From the NCBI GenBank assembly GCA_963575745.1, contig CAUYUJ010003914.1:226001-290000 (forward strand): a DNA stretch of 64,000 nucleotides. The letters run 5' to 3'. Below, piece after piece: positions 62,520 to 64,000 of the stretch. The position numbers and the translations under genes are program-made. The notes under the pieces are model-generated. The model did not search any database. It saw only the letters and a list, made by a program, of their open reading frames with translations, and was not told the origin of the DNA. The DNA is from Prorocentrum cordatum. Its lineage: Eukaryota; Sar; Dinophyceae; Prorocentrales; Prorocentraceae. Every line of letters starts with the position of its first letter. The first letter of the stretch is position 1.

Positions 62520-63400
62520 GTGCCCCCTGGGCTCTGCCAAATGGTGGCGCGTGAAGTGTCCGGGCCGAAGGGGGCCCCAGGACGGGCCAAGGGGGCCCCA
62601 AGAGGCCCCGAGGACGGCCCCAGAGGCCTTCGAGTCGCCGAAAAATCGACCCGAGACGCCCAAGATGGCCCCCAGACGGCCCAAGAGGCCTCCAAGACTC
62701 CCCAAGAAGCTTCCAAAAGGCCTCCCAAGAACCCAAGAAGAACCCAAGACGTCCAAACCAGTGAGTTCTAGTAAACTGCTCATGGTTTGTAGCCTGCTCG
62801 TCTTTTCGACTTACCGACGCTCTAAGATGGCCCAAGAGGCCTCCAAGACGCCCCAAGAAGCTTCCAAAAGGCCTCCCAAGAACCCAAAACGCCAAAATCA
62901 GTGAGTTCTAGTAAACTGCTCATGGTTTGTGGCCTGCTCGTCTTTCCGACTTACCGGCGCTCTGAGATGCCCAAGAGGCCTCCAAGACGCCCCCAAGACA
63001 GCCCAAGACGCCCCCAAGACAGCCCCAAGACGGCCCCCAGAACTCTCAAAACGGCAAGAGGGCCTCAAGACGACCCGAAAAGGGGCCCAAGAGAGGGAAC
63101 ACGAAACGAACATCCGAGCCTTCCGCCCCAAAACAAGCCCCCAGGAGGCCCCAAGAGGCGCCCAGGAGGCCGCAAGAGGCGACAAGGAGGCCCCCAAGAG
63201 GCCCCCAAGAGGCCCCATCAGGCCCCCAAGAGGCCCAAGAGAGGCCCAAGAGAAGCCCCGAGAGGCCCCAAAACGGCCCCGAAGAGGCCTCCAAACTGCC
63301 TCCGAACGGCCCCCAAGAGGTCTCCCACGAGATCCCAACGAACATCCAATAGGCTTCATACCCACAACCCAGGCACGGTGGGTGGCGGGATGGGCCGAAG
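62520..63400. repeat. Family F large repeat, copy 3, with a 140-bp tandem duplication
   Basis: Longest family F copy (~880 bp). Landmarks are 'gagtcgccgaaaaatcgacc' (62630), 'gaacgaacatccgagccttc' (63103) and the right end 'cccaggcacggtgggtggcg' (63367). Inside, 'gtgagttctagtaaactgct' through 'acttaccgacgctctaagatg' is duplicated in tandem (about 62682-62826 and 62827-62967). Confidence 0.85.
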
Positions 63401-63477
63401 GCCATTAGGTAAGGGAGACGCAAGAACAGTATGAAAAAGAAGGAACGAGCGGGGCAAGAGGAGGATGAACATGCAGC

Positions 63478-63522
63478 AACGAGAGAGAGAGATAGAAGAG
63501 AGAGAGAGAGAGAGAGAAAACA
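63478..63522. repeat. (GA)n microsatellite
   Basis: GA tract followed by A-rich sequence. Confidence 0.93.
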
Positions 63523-63683
63523 AAAAAAAATCCCGGCAAAGCAACCTAACATCGATGTGTAGGAGCACATCTGGAAGCATTCCCCTTAAGATTCGGATGA
63601 GAATCCAGTTGTAGAATTCTGCTGTTCTCGCAGTCGTAGTCGCATTCGCGATGACAGTCGCAGTGGCAACGGCAGTCGCAGTC
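63523..63683. other. Unassigned sequence grading into a satellite
   Basis: 63625-63683 has 'cagtcgcagt' and 'cgcagtggca' words that look like an ancestral form of the following array. Confidence 0.4.
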
Positions 63684-64000
63684 ACAGCCTCAGCCTCAGC
63701 CTGCCTCAGCCTCAGCCTCAGCCTGCCTCAGCCTCAGCCTGCCTCAGCCTCAGCCTCAGCCTGCTTCAGCCTCAGCCTCAGTCTGCCTTCAGCCTCGGCC
63801 TCAGCCTCAGCCTGCCTCAGCCTCAGCCTGCATCAGCCTCAGCCTCAGCCTCAGCCTGCCTCAGCATCAGCCTGCCTCAGCCTCAGCCTCAGCCTGCCTC
63901 TGCCTCAGCCTCAGCCTGCTTCAGCCTCAGCCTCAGTCTGCCGTCGGCCTCGGCCTCAGCCTCAGCCTGCCTCAGCCTCAGCCTGCATCAGCCTCAGCCT
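63684..64000. repeat. CAGCCT hexamer minisatellite with 155-bp higher-order unit
   Basis: 'cagcctcagcctgcct' units fill the window end. 'gcttcagcctcagcctcagt' followed by 'ctgcc' and 'ggcctcagcctcag' recurs with a period of 155 bp (63765 and 63920). Continues past the window. Confidence 0.95.

Overview
This window reads as nuclear DNA of a eukaryotic alga, most likely a dinoflagellate (moderate confidence). It is GC-rich and very repeat-dense, with no bacterial-style gene packing, no long conserved open reading frame, and no rRNA, tRNA or CRISPR that I can support. The one gene family I recognise is a decayed LINE-type reverse transcriptase on the minus strand (31.2-33.5 kb). Its palm motifs and C-terminal zinc-knuckle-like motif resemble non-LTR elements abundant in dinoflagellates. 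Coding-like segments elsewhere are short, GC3-rich and apparently split by short GT-AG introns. Nearly all of them lie on the minus strand, which fits dinoflagellate unidirectional gene arrays.

Layout. 0-9 kb: dispersed repeats, large CTGT/CATA satellites and a 95-bp tandem array. 9.1-23.4 kb: the most gene-like part, with minus-strand candidate exons at 9.1-11.3, 12.3-17.3, 19.6-20.3, 21.8-22.2 and 22.7-23.4 kb. Three short introns there (50, 63 and 46 bp) restore continuous frames. 23.5-31 kb: satellites, an 84-bp tandem array, and candidate exons at 28.7-29.6 kb. 31.2-33.5 kb: the LINE remnant. 33.5-46 kb: very long TCC/GGA and ATC tracts with small inverted-repeat elements between them. 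46.4-47.4 kb: another minus-strand exon cluster. 47.5-54 kb: minisatellites and a 1.2-kb degenerate CAT domain. 54.7-57.7 kb: a dense mosaic of small mobile elements. 57.7-64 kb: more purine/pyrimidine tracts, a large CCCAAGACGGCC-type repeat, and a minisatellite running off the end.

The main biological content is a community of small non-autonomous elements. At least eight families recur within 64 kb. Three of them (called I, K and O here) have terminal inverted repeats bounded by TA, as expected for Tc1/mariner-type insertion, and one K copy is nested inside an L element whose second copy serves as the unfilled site. Others (A, B, E, H, N) are fold-back or short-TIR repeats without an obvious transposase. 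No transposase gene is visible. Family letters are local to this annotation. All coding calls other than the LINE are inferred from composition and frame continuity and carry no functional assignment.
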